From contig NZ_JAFCWM010000015.1 in assembly GCF_049897565.1 (NCBI RefSeq), forward strand, positions 62,001 to 126,000: a DNA stretch of 64,000 nt, written 5' to 3'. This DNA is from JAFCUW01 sp049897565 (GTDB taxonomy: Bacteria > Pseudomonadota > Gammaproteobacteria > Burkholderiales > Burkholderiaceae_D). A program made the position numbers and the translations under genes. A model generated the notes under the pieces. The model was not told the DNA's origin. It did not search any database and saw only the letters and a list, made by a program, of their open reading frames with translations. Shown here piece by piece: positions 44,081-52,811 of the stretch (within the stretch, counting starts at the first letter, position 1; each line of letters begins with the position of its first letter).

Positions 44081-44748
44081 TTGGCGGCTCCCTTGGCCAG
44101 CTTGGCCTTGACGGCGCGCGCCTTGCGCTGCGCGCTGGCTTCTTCCGGATCGAGGTAGCGGAACGTCTTGGCGACGGCGTCGAGCGTGAGCACGCCGTCC
44201 TTGCCGGCCGTCAGCGCCATGTTATTGAGGGTGACGATACGCTGCAGGTTGGCCATGTCGGCGGCGAACGCGCCGATGTCGTGGTAGCTGCCGTTGACGC
44301 GGATGTCGATCGCCTGCTCGGCGTAGTAATCGCGCACCACCACCTGGCCCGGGCGGAACAGGTCGAACTGCAGGCCGCGGCCAAGGCCCGCCTGGTTGAT
44401 GTCCGACAACAGCGCCGCCATCTCGGCCTTGCTCGGCAACTGCTTTTGCAGCCGCTCGACGTACTGGTCGACCTGCACCCGCTGCACTTGCAGCGCGTCG
44501 AGGTTGATCGCCTGCGCCATCTTGATCTTGTATTCCTCGCGCAGGCGCTGTTCGTCCTGCGCCAGCCGGTCCTGGTCTTCGAACTGGGTGCTCCAGTAGC
44601 CAAAGTAGCCGAGGGCGACGACGCCGGCCATCACGCCGATGGCGCACAGCACCCGCGGCGCCAGCGGCCACAGGCCGGGATGGCGGCCGGCCAGGCCCTG
44701 GAACTGGGCCGACAGCTGCGCGCCGATTTCTTTCAGATTAATGTCCAT
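44077..44748 (-). CDS. pilO: Type IV pilus alignment protein PilO
   Basis: A 223-residue bitopic protein: a cytoplasmic stretch, one transmembrane helix at about residues 28-50 (PRVLCAIGVMAGVVALGYFG), a coiled-coil segment, and a periplasmic ferredoxin-like domain (IRVNGSYHDIGAFAADMANLQRIVTLNN). It pairs with PilN and sets the spacing between inner-membrane motor and secretin. A lysine/alanine-rich tail ends the protein. Its start lies 18 bases after the pilN stop. Confidence 0.94.
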   Translation of the reverse strand: MDINLKEIGAQLSAQFQGLAGRHPGLWPLAPRVLCAIGVMAGVVALGYFGYWSTQFEDQDRLAQDEQRLREEYKIKMAQAINLDALQVQRVQVDQYVERLQKQLPSKAEMAALLSDINQAGLGRGLQFDLFRPGQVVVRDYYAEQAIDIRVNGSYHDIGAFAADMANLQRIVTLNNMALTAGKDGVLTLDAVAKTFRYLDPEEASAQRKARAVKAKLAKGAAK

Positions 44749-44766
44749 GAAGTATCCGATCGGCGC

Positions 44767-45402
44767 TTAAGGGGTGACGCCGGCGGCGACCACGGTGACT
44801 ATCGGCTGGCCCGGCTTCGGCACGCCCTTGACGGCGTCCTTGTCGCGCGGGCGCTTGATGCCGACCACCAGGGTGAATTCGACGACCTTCTTGCCGGTCT
44901 TGCTTTGCGTCAGCGCCACCGCCTTCACTTCGGTCAGTTCCGGCTTTTCCAGCCACGGCGAGGCGCCGGCCAGGTTGCGCAGCATTTCGGCGACCCGCTC
45001 CTGCGACTGCGCGTAGCCGGTCAGCGACACGCGCTGGCCGTCCTGCTTGAACGACTTCAGGTAGACCCCGGTCGGCGTCTGCTTGACCAGCTCGTCGAGC
45101 AGGTAGACTGGCTGGTTGCGGTCGCCCTGCAGATCTTCGACCGCCTGCTGGCGCGCCTTCAGCGCTTCGATTTCCTGCTTGAGCGTGGCGATCGCGACAA
45201 TTTTCTTGTCGAGTTCGGCGTTGGCGTTGCTCAGCACCAGGTTGCGCTCGTTCTGGATCGAGATGCGCGATGCGTTGTAGCCGCCGACGACCAGCACCAC
45301 GGCCACGCCGAGGATGCCGCCGAGCGCCATCAGGGCGACGAACGCGGTTTTTTTCTGTTTGCGTTTTTCTTCGCGGTGCGGAAGAAGGTTAATTCTGATC
45401 AT
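44767..45402 (-). CDS. pilN: Type IV pilus assembly protein PilN
   Basis: A 211-residue bitopic inner-membrane protein. It begins with the conserved cytoplasmic tail IRINLLPHREEKRKQKK that binds PilM, followed by a transmembrane helix (residues 20-42), a coiled coil (LDKKIVAIATLKQEIEALKA) and a periplasmic domain (GVYLKSFKQDGQRVSLTGYA). It joins PilM to PilO/PilP. The ATG at 45402 overlaps the pilM stop by one base. Confidence 0.95.
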   Translation of the reverse strand: MIRINLLPHREEKRKQKKTAFVALMALGGILGVAVVLVVGGYNASRISIQNERNLVLSNANAELDKKIVAIATLKQEIEALKARQQAVEDLQGDRNQPVYLLDELVKQTPTGVYLKSFKQDGQRVSLTGYAQSQERVAEMLRNLAGASPWLEKPELTEVKAVALTQSKTGKKVVEFTLVVGIKRPRDKDAVKGVPKPGQPIVTVVAAGVTP

Positions 45403-46475
45403 CAGCCAAATCTCCTCAGCGCCAGGCCGCAGGCAACCAGGTAGGCCGGCGCTTCGGCGCGCAGCTGCGATTCGCGCACGCCGGGCCCGAGCTGCATGCC
45501 CTTGAACGGCGACACGATGGCGCTGGAAATCTTGGTGCGGCTGGCAACGATATCGAGCAGGCCGGGAATCAGCGCGCAGCCGCCGGCCAGGTACAGTTGG
45601 TCGACGCGGGTGTACGGCGTCGACGTGTAGAAAAACTGGATCGCGCGCGTCACTTCCAGCGCGGCGTTCTCGAGGAACGGTCCGAGCAGGTCGGCCTGGT
45701 AATTTTCCGGCAGGTCGCCGGCCTTCTTCTTGTTCTCGGCTTCTTCGAACGACAGGCCGTAGGCGCGCACGATGTCCTGCGTCAGCTGGTTGCCGCCGAA
45801 CGGCTGCTCGCGCTCGTAGATGGTGTTGCCGCCTTCCATCACCGAAATGTGGGTGACCTGGGCGCCGATCTGGAACAGCGCGACGATCTGGTCCTGGCCG
45901 CCGGAAATGCGGTCGGCGACGCGTTCGAGCGCGGCGCGCGCGGCGTACGATTCGATGTCCATCACCACCGCCGTCAGGCCGGCCGCTTCGGCAATTGCCA
46001 CGCGGTCCTCGACTTTTTCCTTGCGCGCCGCCGCCAGCATGACGTCCATGTCGTCGGGCGAATTGGCGGCCACGCCGAGCACGTCGAAATCGAGACTGAC
46101 TTCGTCGAGCGCGAACGGGATGTACTGGCTCGCTTCGGATTCGACCTGCACCTCGAGCTGGTCTTCCGACAGGCCGGCCGGCAAGATGATCTTCTTGGTG
46201 ATCACCGACGCCGGCGGCATGCCCAGCGCGACGAGCTTGACGCGGGTGCCGCTCTTTTTCCACACGCGGCGCACCGCGTCGGCGACCTGCTCCATGTTTT
46301 CGATGTTGCCGTCGACCACGGCGCCGCGCGGCAGCGGCTCGGAAGCGTAGCGCTCGACCCGCAGCACATCTTTGCCGGCGTCTGCCAGCTCGACCAGGCG
46401 AACGCCGGACGTGCTGATATCCAGGCCCAGCAAAGGGGGACTGGACTGTCCAAACAAGGAACCGAGATTGACCAT
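45402..46475 (-). CDS. pilM: Type IV pilus assembly protein PilM (actin-like ATPase)
   Basis: A 357-residue cytoplasmic protein with the FtsA/actin fold. The first phosphate-binding segment is LLGLDISTSGVRLVEL; a second, LFQIGAQVTHISVMEGG, and LAGGCALIPGL near the C terminus complete the nucleotide cleft. It binds PilN and couples the pilus motor to the alignment complex. The ATG at 46475 (MVNLGSLFG) was chosen because of a GAGGAG ribosome site ten bases upstream. It is the first gene of the long pil-aro-dgt operon. Confidence 0.95.
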   Translation of the reverse strand: MVNLGSLFGQSSPPLLGLDISTSGVRLVELADAGKDVLRVERYASEPLPRGAVVDGNIENMEQVADAVRRVWKKSGTRVKLVALGMPPASVITKKIILPAGLSEDQLEVQVESEASQYIPFALDEVSLDFDVLGVAANSPDDMDVMLAAARKEKVEDRVAIAEAAGLTAVVMDIESYAARAALERVADRISGGQDQIVALFQIGAQVTHISVMEGGNTIYEREQPFGGNQLTQDIVRAYGLSFEEAENKKKAGDLPENYQADLLGPFLENAALEVTRAIQFFYTSTPYTRVDQLYLAGGCALIPGLLDIVASRTKISSAIVSPFKGMQLGPGVRESQLRAEAPAYLVACGLALRRFG

Positions 46476-46883
46476 ACCGAGCGTGCTCCTCAACTACAAC
46501 ATCATTGCTAACGCTGCGAAAGTTTCCTGCAAGAACGAAAACTGACGTCGTACTAACAGGGAATTTGTTATAAAACCGCCATTTAGATCAGTAACATGAG
46601 GCAATACATTAAATCGTAGCAACAAGGCTTAGCCCATGTAAAGGTATTTCTGCATACCAACTTTATTGAGTTGGGCGGATAAACGACACTCTGTAAACCC
46701 TTTGCCATCTTAGTTGTCGGCTCGCTCACACCGCCTTAAAACGGGGTGTTCGACGTTGCCGCAGGCAAATTGTCGGCATGCTCGCGCCCGCCTTGAGCGG
46801 CTTGCGCAAAGGTCGCGGTGCACCGTGTACTCTAGGCCTGCCTTATAATTAGCCGCATCAATATAGCGAAAGATTCGACCCGC
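46476..46883. promoter_or_regulatory. Divergent control region between pilM and the PBP1A gene (408 bp, no gene)
   Basis: The 130 bases or so nearest pilM are AT-rich compared with their surroundings. On the plus strand a perfect -10 TATAAT stands at 46844-46849, 35 bases before the PBP1A start, but no good -35 is seen at the right distance. On the minus strand TTACTG and TATAAC, separated by 16 bases (within about 46570-46600), are a weak candidate for pilM. No long hairpin, repeat or convincing small open frame is seen here. Confidence 0.45.
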
Positions 46884-49238
46884 ATGAGTTCCTCCCCTAA
46901 GGATGCCAAGAAGTCCCCTTCCCCAGCCGGCGGCGCGCGCAAGGCCACGCCCAAGCGGATTGCCCTGATCACCGTCGGCGTGCTGGCCGGTACCGCACTG
47001 GCCGGCGTACTGGTAGTCGTGTTCGCGCTGGCGATGGCGTATCCGAACCTGCCGGCGCTCGACTCGCTGACCGACTACCGGCCGAAGATGCCGCTGCGGA
47101 TCTTTTCCGCCGACGGCGTGCTGATCGGCGAGTTCGGCGAAGAGCGGCGCAACCTGGTGCGCATCAACGAGATCCCCGACGTAATGAAAAAGGCCGTGCT
47201 GGCGATCGAGGATGACCGCTTCTACCAGCACAGCGGGGTCGACTACACCGGCATCCTGCGCGCGGCGGTGCACAACGCCACCGGCGGCGCGCGCCAGGGC
47301 GCCTCCACCATCACCCAGCAGGTGGCGCGCAATTTCTTCCTGTCGAGCGAGCAGACCTTCAAGCGCAAGGCGTACGAGGTGCTGCTGGCGTGGAAGATCG
47401 AAAAGAACCTCAGCAAGGACCAGATCCTCGAGGTCTACATGAACCAGATTTACCTGGGCCAGCGCGCGTACGGCTTCTCGTCGGCCGCGCAGATCTACTT
47501 TGGCAAGAGCATCAAGGACATCACCGTGGCCGAGGCGGCGATGCTGGCCGGCCTGCCGAAGGCGCCGTCGGCCTACAACCCGGTGGTCAACCCGAAGCGC
47601 GCCCGCACGCGCCAGCAATACATCCTGCAGCGCATGCACATGCTCGGCTACATCACGCCGGCCCAGTTCGAAGTCGCCAAGGCCGAGCAGCTGCGCATCA
47701 AGACCGACAGCGCCGAATTCGGCGTGCATGCCGAGTACGTCGCCGAGATGGCGCGCCAGCTGGTCTATGAGCAGTTCAAGGAAGAAACCTACACGCGCGG
47801 CCTGAACGTATTTACCACCGTCACCAAGGCGGACCAGGATGCGGCCTACCTGGCGCTGCGGCGCGGCGTGATGGATTACGAGAAGCGCCATCCGTACCGC
47901 GGTCCGGAAGCCTACATCGACATCCCGTCGCGGAAGGAAGACGCCGACGAGGCGATCGAAACCGAGCTGGCCGAGCATCCCGACAGCGACGACATCATCG
48001 CCGCGATGGTACTCAGCGCCACCCCGACCGGCATTACCGCCGTCACCGCGTCCGGCGAAGAGCTCAAGATCAGCGGCGCCGGGCTCGGCTTTGCGCAGTC
48101 GTGGCTGTCCGAAAAAGCGGCGCCGAACCGGCGCGTGCGGCGCGGCGCGGTGATCCGCGTGACGCAGGAAGGCGGCGCGACCTGGAGCATCACGCAGATG
48201 CCGCTGATCGAATCGGCGTTCGTCGCCGCCGACACCACCGACGGCGCGATCCGCGCGCTCGTCGGCGGCTTCGACTACAACCGCAACAAGTTCAACCACG
48301 TGACGCAGGCGTGGCGCCAGCCCGGTTCGTCGTTCAAGCCGTTCATCTATTCGGCGTCGCTCGAGCGCGGCCTGTCGCCGGCGACCGTCATCAATGACGC
48401 GCCAATCAGTTTCGATGCCGGCCAGACCGGCGGCCAGGCGTGGGAGCCGAAGAACTACGACGGCAAGTACGACGGGCCGATGACGATGCGCAAGGGCCTG
48501 ACGAAGTCGAAGAACATGGTGTCGATCCGCATCCTGCACAAGATCGGCGCCAAGTACGGCCAGGAATACACCAGCCGCTTCGGCTTCGATGCCGACAAGA
48601 ACCCGCCGTACCTGACGCTGGCGCTTGGCGCCGGCGCCACCACGCCGCTGCAGATGGCCGGCGCCTACGCGGTGTTTGCCAACGGCGGCTATCGCGTCAG
48701 CCCTTACCTGATCTCGAAGGTCACCGACGCCGATGGCAAGGTGCTGTCGCAGGCGGTGCCGGACCGCGCCGGCGTCGAAGCGAACCGCGTGATCGACGCG
48801 CGCAACGCCTTCCTGGTCGACAGCATGCTGAAAGACGTGGTGCGCTTCGGCACCGCCACCAAGGCGCTGTCGCTGAAGCGCCCCGACATTTCCGGCAAGA
48901 CCGGCACCACCAACGATTCGATCGACGCCTGGTTCGCCGGCTACCAGTCGAAACTGGTGGCGATCGCGTGGATCGGCTACGACCAGCCGAAAAACCTGGG
49001 CAACAAGGAAACCGGCGGCGGGCTGGCATTGCCGATCTGGATCGGCTACATGCAAAAGGCGCTGAAGAATATTCCGGTCGAAGAACGTGAGGTGCCGGCC
49101 GGGCTGGTGCACGTTGGCGACGAGTACTACTACGCCGAGAATCCGCCGGGCACCGGCGTGCAGAGCCTCGACGTCGGCACGCGCGGCACGCCGGCCGAGG
49201 AAAAGCAGAAGGACGCGGTCAAGAACGAGCTGTTCTAA
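46884..49238 (+). CDS. mrcA: Penicillin-binding protein 1A (bifunctional glycosyltransferase/transpeptidase)
   Basis: A 784-residue class A PBP (ponA/mrcA type) that polymerises and cross-links peptidoglycan. A short cytoplasmic tail and one transmembrane helix (residues 25-50) precede the GT51 domain with the catalytic glutamate in AIEDDRFYQHSGVD and the QGASTITQQVARNF motif. An OB-like insertion lies in the middle. The transpeptidase has SxxK in GSSFKPF, SxN in KSKNMVS and KTG in SGKTGTT. It is divergent from pilM, a conserved pairing in betaproteobacteria. Confidence 0.96.
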   Translation: MSSSPKDAKKSPSPAGGARKATPKRIALITVGVLAGTALAGVLVVVFALAMAYPNLPALDSLTDYRPKMPLRIFSADGVLIGEFGEERRNLVRINEIPDVMKKAVLAIEDDRFYQHSGVDYTGILRAAVHNATGGARQGASTITQQVARNFFLSSEQTFKRKAYEVLLAWKIEKNLSKDQILEVYMNQIYLGQRAYGFSSAAQIYFGKSIKDITVAEAAMLAGLPKAPSAYNPVVNPKRARTRQQYILQRMHMLGYITPAQFEVAKAEQLRIKTDSAEFGVHAEYVAEMARQLVYEQFKEETYTRGLNVFTTVTKADQDAAYLALRRGVMDYEKRHPYRGPEAYIDIPSRKEDADEAIETELAEHPDSDDIIAAMVLSATPTGITAVTASGEELKISGAGLGFAQSWLSEKAAPNRRVRRGAVIRVTQEGGATWSITQMPLIESAFVAADTTDGAIRALVGGFDYNRNKFNHVTQAWRQPGSSFKPFIYSASLERGLSPATVINDAPISFDAGQTGGQAWEPKNYDGKYDGPMTMRKGLTKSKNMVSIRILHKIGAKYGQEYTSRFGFDADKNPPYLTLALGAGATTPLQMAGAYAVFANGGYRVSPYLISKVTDADGKVLSQAVPDRAGVEANRVIDARNAFLVDSMLKDVVRFGTATKALSLKRPDISGKTGTTNDSIDAWFAGYQSKLVAIAWIGYDQPKNLGNKETGGGLALPIWIGYMQKALKNIPVEEREVPAGLVHVGDEYYYAENPPGTGVQSLDVGTRGTPAEEKQKDAVKNELF

Positions 49239-49261
49239 CTGTCGGGAACGCCAGTTTTTAT

Positions 49262-49591
49262 TTACAGCGTGATTTGCGCGCCGCCCTGGGCGCTGGCCAG
49301 CTGCGACAGCGCGGCGAACAGCTCGGAGCCGTCGCGCGTGTTGATCCAGTCGGCGCCAACCCGCTTGAAGTGGAAGCCGCCCGACTTGGCCGCCACCCAC
49401 AGCTCCTGCATCGGCGCCTGGCTGTTGACGATGATCTTGCTGCCGTTGTCGATGAATTCGATTTCAAGCACATTGCCGCTGCGCTTGCATTCGACGTCGA
49501 TCACGTCCTCGTCGTTGAGGCGGTCGAGTGTCGACTCGATCGTCGTCAGGGTCGATTCGGCCAGGTCCAGAAATTCTGTTTCGCTCATCAT
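49262..49591 (-). CDS. cyaY: Frataxin-like iron donor CyaY
   Basis: A 109-residue protein of the frataxin family, which binds iron and regulates Fe-S cluster assembly on IscU/IscS. The acidic first helix (SETEFLDLAESTLTTIESTLD) and the beta-sheet with LEIEFIDNGSKIIVNSQAPMQELWVA and FHFKRVGADWINTRDG are typical. Two adjacent ATGs (49591 and 49588) are equally likely starts. It converges on the PBP1A gene and is divergent from lptM-lysA, with 39 bases between the starts. Confidence 0.93.
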   Translation of the reverse strand: MMSETEFLDLAESTLTTIESTLDRLNDEDVIDVECKRSGNVLEIEFIDNGSKIIVNSQAPMQELWVAAKSGGFHFKRVGADWINTRDGSELFAALSQLASAQGGAQITL

Positions 49592-49630
49592 GCTACACTC
49601 CAATGTCTTAATCCAACCGTGATTCTAATC

Positions 49631-49798
49631 GTGAAGTCATCTCTTGCGCTCATCATCGGCATTGCAGCCCTCCTGGCCGGTTGCGGCCAGACCGGGCCGC
49701 TGTACATGCCAACGCCGCCCGCCAAGCCGGCCGCGCCATTGGCCGCACCTGCGATTCCCGTGAGCCCACCTTCTTCCCTACCGTCCGAGCAACGCTAA
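49631..49798 (+). CDS. lptM: LPS translocon maturation lipoprotein LptM (YifL family)
   Basis: A 55-residue lipoprotein. The signal peptide SSLALIIGIAALLAGC ends in the lipobox LLAGC and is followed by GQTGPLYMP, the hallmark of the family; the rest is a proline/alanine-rich tail. In E. coli LptM helps form the correct disulfides of LptD. The start is GTG at 49631; another in-frame GTG four codons upstream is possible. It lies three bases before lysA, the standard order cyaY / lptM-lysA. Confidence 0.88.
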   Translation: MKSSLALIIGIAALLAGCGQTGPLYMPTPPAKPAAPLAAPAIPVSPPSSLPSEQR

Positions 49799-49801
49799 AC
49801 C

Positions 49802-51079
49802 ATGTCGCATTTCCCCTATCAAGACGGCGTCATGCACGCCGAAGGTATTCCCCTGCCCGCCATCGCCGAACAATTCGGCACGCCGACGTACGTCTATTCG
49901 AAGGTGGCTCTGCTGGAAAACTTCGACTCCTACGCCAACGCTTGCAGCGGGCGCGACGCGCTGGTGTGCTACGCGACGAAGGCCAACTCGAACCTGGCGA
50001 TCCTCGACATCCTGGCGCGCCGCGGCGCCGGCTTCGACATCGTCTCGGGCGGCGAACTGCTGCGCGTGCTGGCCGCCGGCGGCGACCCGGCCAAGGTGAT
50101 TTTTTCCGGCGTGGGCAAATCGGTCGCCGAGATGCGCCTGGCGCTGTCGCACGACATCCTGTGCTTTAACGTCGAGTCGATTCCGGAACTGCACCGCCTC
50201 AACGACGTCGCCGCCGAGATGGGCAAGACGGCGCGCGTGTCGCTGCGCGTAAACCCGAACGTCGACGCCAAGACCCACCCCTACATCGCCACCGGCCTGA
50301 AAGCGAACAAGTTCGGCGTCGCCTTCGACGATGCGCTGGCGACCTACCGTACCGCCGCCAGCCTGCCGCACCTGTTCGTTGCCGGCATCGACTGCCACAT
50401 CGGCTCGCAGCTGCTCGACGACGCGCCGCTGCTCGAAGCGCTCGACAAGCTGATCGAACTGATCGACACGCTCGGCCACGAAGGCATCGTGCTGCACCAC
50501 CTCGACATCGGCGGCGGCCTGGGCATCAACTACGGCGAAGTGGGCGAAGCGGCGCCGGTGCCGGTGGCCGACTACCTCGGCCGCCTGTTCGAGAAAATTG
50601 ACGCCTGGCGCGCCGCGCGCTACGACGGCGCGCCGATCAAGGTCATCTTCGAGCCGGGCCGCTCGATCGTCGGCAACGTCGGCGTGCTGCTGACCACGAT
50701 CGAATACCTGAAACCCGGCGCGACGAAGAATTTCTGCGTCGTCGATGCGGCCATGAACGACCTGATGCGCCCGGCGCTGTACCAGGCGTGGATGGGCGTG
50801 CAGTCGGTCACCCCGCGCGAAGGTGAAGCGGCCAACTACGACGTCGTCGGACCGGTGTGCGAGTCGGGCGACTGGCTGGCGCACGACCGCGTGTTGTCGG
50901 CCCACGCCGGCGACCTGCTGGCCATCATGAGCGCCGGCGCCTACGGCATGACGATGTCTTCGAACTACAACACGCGCGGCCGCGCCGCCGAGATCATGGT
51001 CGACGGCGACCAGGTGCACGTCGTGCGCCAGCGCGAAAACCCGGCCGACCTGTTCGCCCTCGAGTCGCTGATCAAGTAA
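49802..51079 (+). CDS. lysA: Diaminopimelate decarboxylase
   Basis: A 425-residue PLP enzyme that makes L-lysine from meso-diaminopimelate. The PLP lysine is in CYATKANSNLAIL, the glycine-rich loop is HLDIGGGLGINY, the PLP-phosphate motif is FEPGRSIVGN, and the dimer-interface cysteine is in GPVCESGDWLA. It has fold III (alanine racemase-like barrel) and normal length. It is probably cotranscribed with lptM. Confidence 0.97.
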   Translation: MSHFPYQDGVMHAEGIPLPAIAEQFGTPTYVYSKVALLENFDSYANACSGRDALVCYATKANSNLAILDILARRGAGFDIVSGGELLRVLAAGGDPAKVIFSGVGKSVAEMRLALSHDILCFNVESIPELHRLNDVAAEMGKTARVSLRVNPNVDAKTHPYIATGLKANKFGVAFDDALATYRTAASLPHLFVAGIDCHIGSQLLDDAPLLEALDKLIELIDTLGHEGIVLHHLDIGGGLGINYGEVGEAAPVPVADYLGRLFEKIDAWRAARYDGAPIKVIFEPGRSIVGNVGVLLTTIEYLKPGATKNFCVVDAAMNDLMRPALYQAWMGVQSVTPREGEAANYDVVGPVCESGDWLAHDRVLSAHAGDLLAIMSAGAYGMTMSSNYNTRGRAAEIMVDGDQVHVVRQRENPADLFALESLIK

Positions 51080-51084
51080 CTGCG

Positions 51085-51732
51085 TCATACGCCGCGCCGC
51101 GCGGCCGTTGCCAACGGCGCGCGCGGCGCCGGCTTCGCCAGTTTCCAGTACATCCTCAATCCCAGCAGCACCGCGACGATGGCGCCGAAAATGATCGGCT
51201 CCTGAAAGTCGTTCTTGCCTGCCTTCATCCACCAAAAATGCAAGATGCCCAGTGGCGCGATCAGGTAGATCAGCCGGTGCAGCCATTGCCAGCGCTTGCC
51301 GCCGAGGCGCCGGATCATGCCGTTGGTGCTCGTCACGGCAAGCGGGATGAGCAGCACGAAGGCGATGAAGCCGACCGTGATGAACGGGCGCTTGACGACG
51401 TCCTTCCACAGCTCGGCGACGTCGAAGAAATGGTCGAACCACAGGAACGTCATGAAGTGCAGGAACGCGTAGAAGAAGGCGAACAGTCCAATCTCGCGGC
51501 GCAGCTTGACCAGCCAGTTCCAGCCGGTAAAGCGGCGCAGCGGCGTCACCGCCAGCGTCAGGCACAGGAAATACAGCACCCAGTCGCCGGTGCCGCGCGT
51601 GATGTGTTCGAGCGGCTCGACCAGCTGGCCGCTGATGGTCAGGTAGGCCATCTTTGCCACCGGCACCAGCGCCAGAGCGAACACGGCGCCCTTGATCGCG
51701 GTCAGTTGCCGCGGGGTGGGATTTAACGCCAT
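51085..51732 (-). CDS. msrQ: Protein-methionine-sulfoxide reductase haem-binding subunit MsrQ
   Basis: A 215-residue membrane protein with about six transmembrane helices of the ferric reductase-like family. Histidines that may hold haem b are seen in FFYAFLHFMTFLWFDH, WQWLHRLIYL and LGILHFWWM. It passes electrons from the quinone pool to MsrP, which repairs oxidised methionine in periplasmic proteins. It lies four bases after the msrP stop. Confidence 0.95.
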   Translation of the reverse strand: MALNPTPRQLTAIKGAVFALALVPVAKMAYLTISGQLVEPLEHITRGTGDWVLYFLCLTLAVTPLRRFTGWNWLVKLRREIGLFAFFYAFLHFMTFLWFDHFFDVAELWKDVVKRPFITVGFIAFVLLIPLAVTSTNGMIRRLGGKRWQWLHRLIYLIAPLGILHFWWMKAGKNDFQEPIIFGAIVAVLLGLRMYWKLAKPAPRAPLATAARRGV

Positions 51733-51736
51733 GGCA

Positions 51737-52717
51737 TCAGAAGTTCTTTTTCAGGTCCATGCCGGTGTACATCCACGCGACCTGCGGGTAGCCGTTGAAC
51801 ATCAGCGTCTTGCGCTTTTTCTGGAAGAAGCCGTCTTCGCCGATGCGCCGCTCGCTGCCTTGCGACCAGCGCGGGTGGTCGACGTCGGGATTGACGTTCG
51901 AGTAGAAGCCGTATTCGTTCGGCGCCGACACGTTCCAGGCGGTGCGCGGCATCTCCTTGACGAAGCGGATCTTGACGATCGACTTGGCCGACTTGAAGCC
52001 GTATTTCCACGGCACCACGATGCGCACCGGCGCGCCGTTCTGGTTCGGCAACACCTGGCCGTACATGCCCATCGTCAGAAGCGTCAGCGGATGCATCGCC
52101 TCGTCCATGCGCAGGCCCTCGACATACGGCCACTCGAGCACGGGACTGCGTATGCCGGGCATCTGCTTCGGGTCGGCCAGGGTGGTGAATTCGACGAACT
52201 TGGCGTTGCCGTTCGGCTCGACGCGCTTGATTAGCTCGGACAGCGAAAAACCCTGCCACGGAATGACCATCGACCAGCCCTCGACGCAGCGCAGCCGGTA
52301 GACGCGCTCTTCGATCGGCGCCAGCTTCAGCAGACCGTCGATGTCGAGCGTCATCGGTTTTTTGATTTCGCCTTCGATCGAGACCGTCCACGGACGCGTC
52401 CTGAGCGTATGGGCGTTGACGGCCGGCTCGGACTTGTCGGTGCCGAACTCGTAGTAGTTGTTGTAGGTCGACGCATCCTTGAACGGCGTCTGCTTGTCGA
52501 GCGCGGAATAGGCGGGATTGAGCTTGCCGGCCAGCTTTTGCGGCGCGGTCGTCTGGGCAAACGCCTCGCGGTTCGCCATCTCCCACAGCGCCGAGCCGGC
52601 CACGGCGCCCGCCGCCATCTGCTTGATGAACTTGCGGCGCGATTCGTACACTTCCTGCGGCGTAATTTCAGATGAAAACGGCAGATCGAGGCCGTTCGGA
52701 CTACGTTTGATCAGCAT
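51737..52717 (-). CDS. msrP: Protein-methionine-sulfoxide reductase catalytic subunit MsrP
   Basis: A 326-residue periplasmic molybdoenzyme of the sulfite oxidase family. The N terminus carries a twin-arginine signal, SRRKFIKQMAAG, so the folded protein is exported by Tat. The cysteine that binds Mo-molybdopterin lies in YRLRCVEGWSMVIPW. The family's N-terminal FSSEITPQEVYESRRKF is intact. With MsrQ it reduces both stereoisomers of methionine sulfoxide. The ATG at 52717 gives the usual MLIKRSPNG-type start. Confidence 0.96.
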   Translation of the reverse strand: MLIKRSPNGLDLPFSSEITPQEVYESRRKFIKQMAAGAVAGSALWEMANREAFAQTTAPQKLAGKLNPAYSALDKQTPFKDASTYNNYYEFGTDKSEPAVNAHTLRTRPWTVSIEGEIKKPMTLDIDGLLKLAPIEERVYRLRCVEGWSMVIPWQGFSLSELIKRVEPNGNAKFVEFTTLADPKQMPGIRSPVLEWPYVEGLRMDEAMHPLTLLTMGMYGQVLPNQNGAPVRIVVPWKYGFKSAKSIVKIRFVKEMPRTAWNVSAPNEYGFYSNVNPDVDHPRWSQGSERRIGEDGFFQKKRKTLMFNGYPQVAWMYTGMDLKKNF

Positions 52718-52811
52718 GGCTTCTCCGGCAATTTCAATGGTGTAAGGTTTGTCGTGGACACAACACCAACCTTACACCATCTTGCCGAAACTTTCAGGGG
52801 CTACGAAATCC

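Noticed and set aside
46710..49400. Minus-strand open frame of 896 codons across the PBP1A gene
   Set aside because: It runs through the intergenic region and opposite a confident PBP1A; the composition is that of an antisense shadow.
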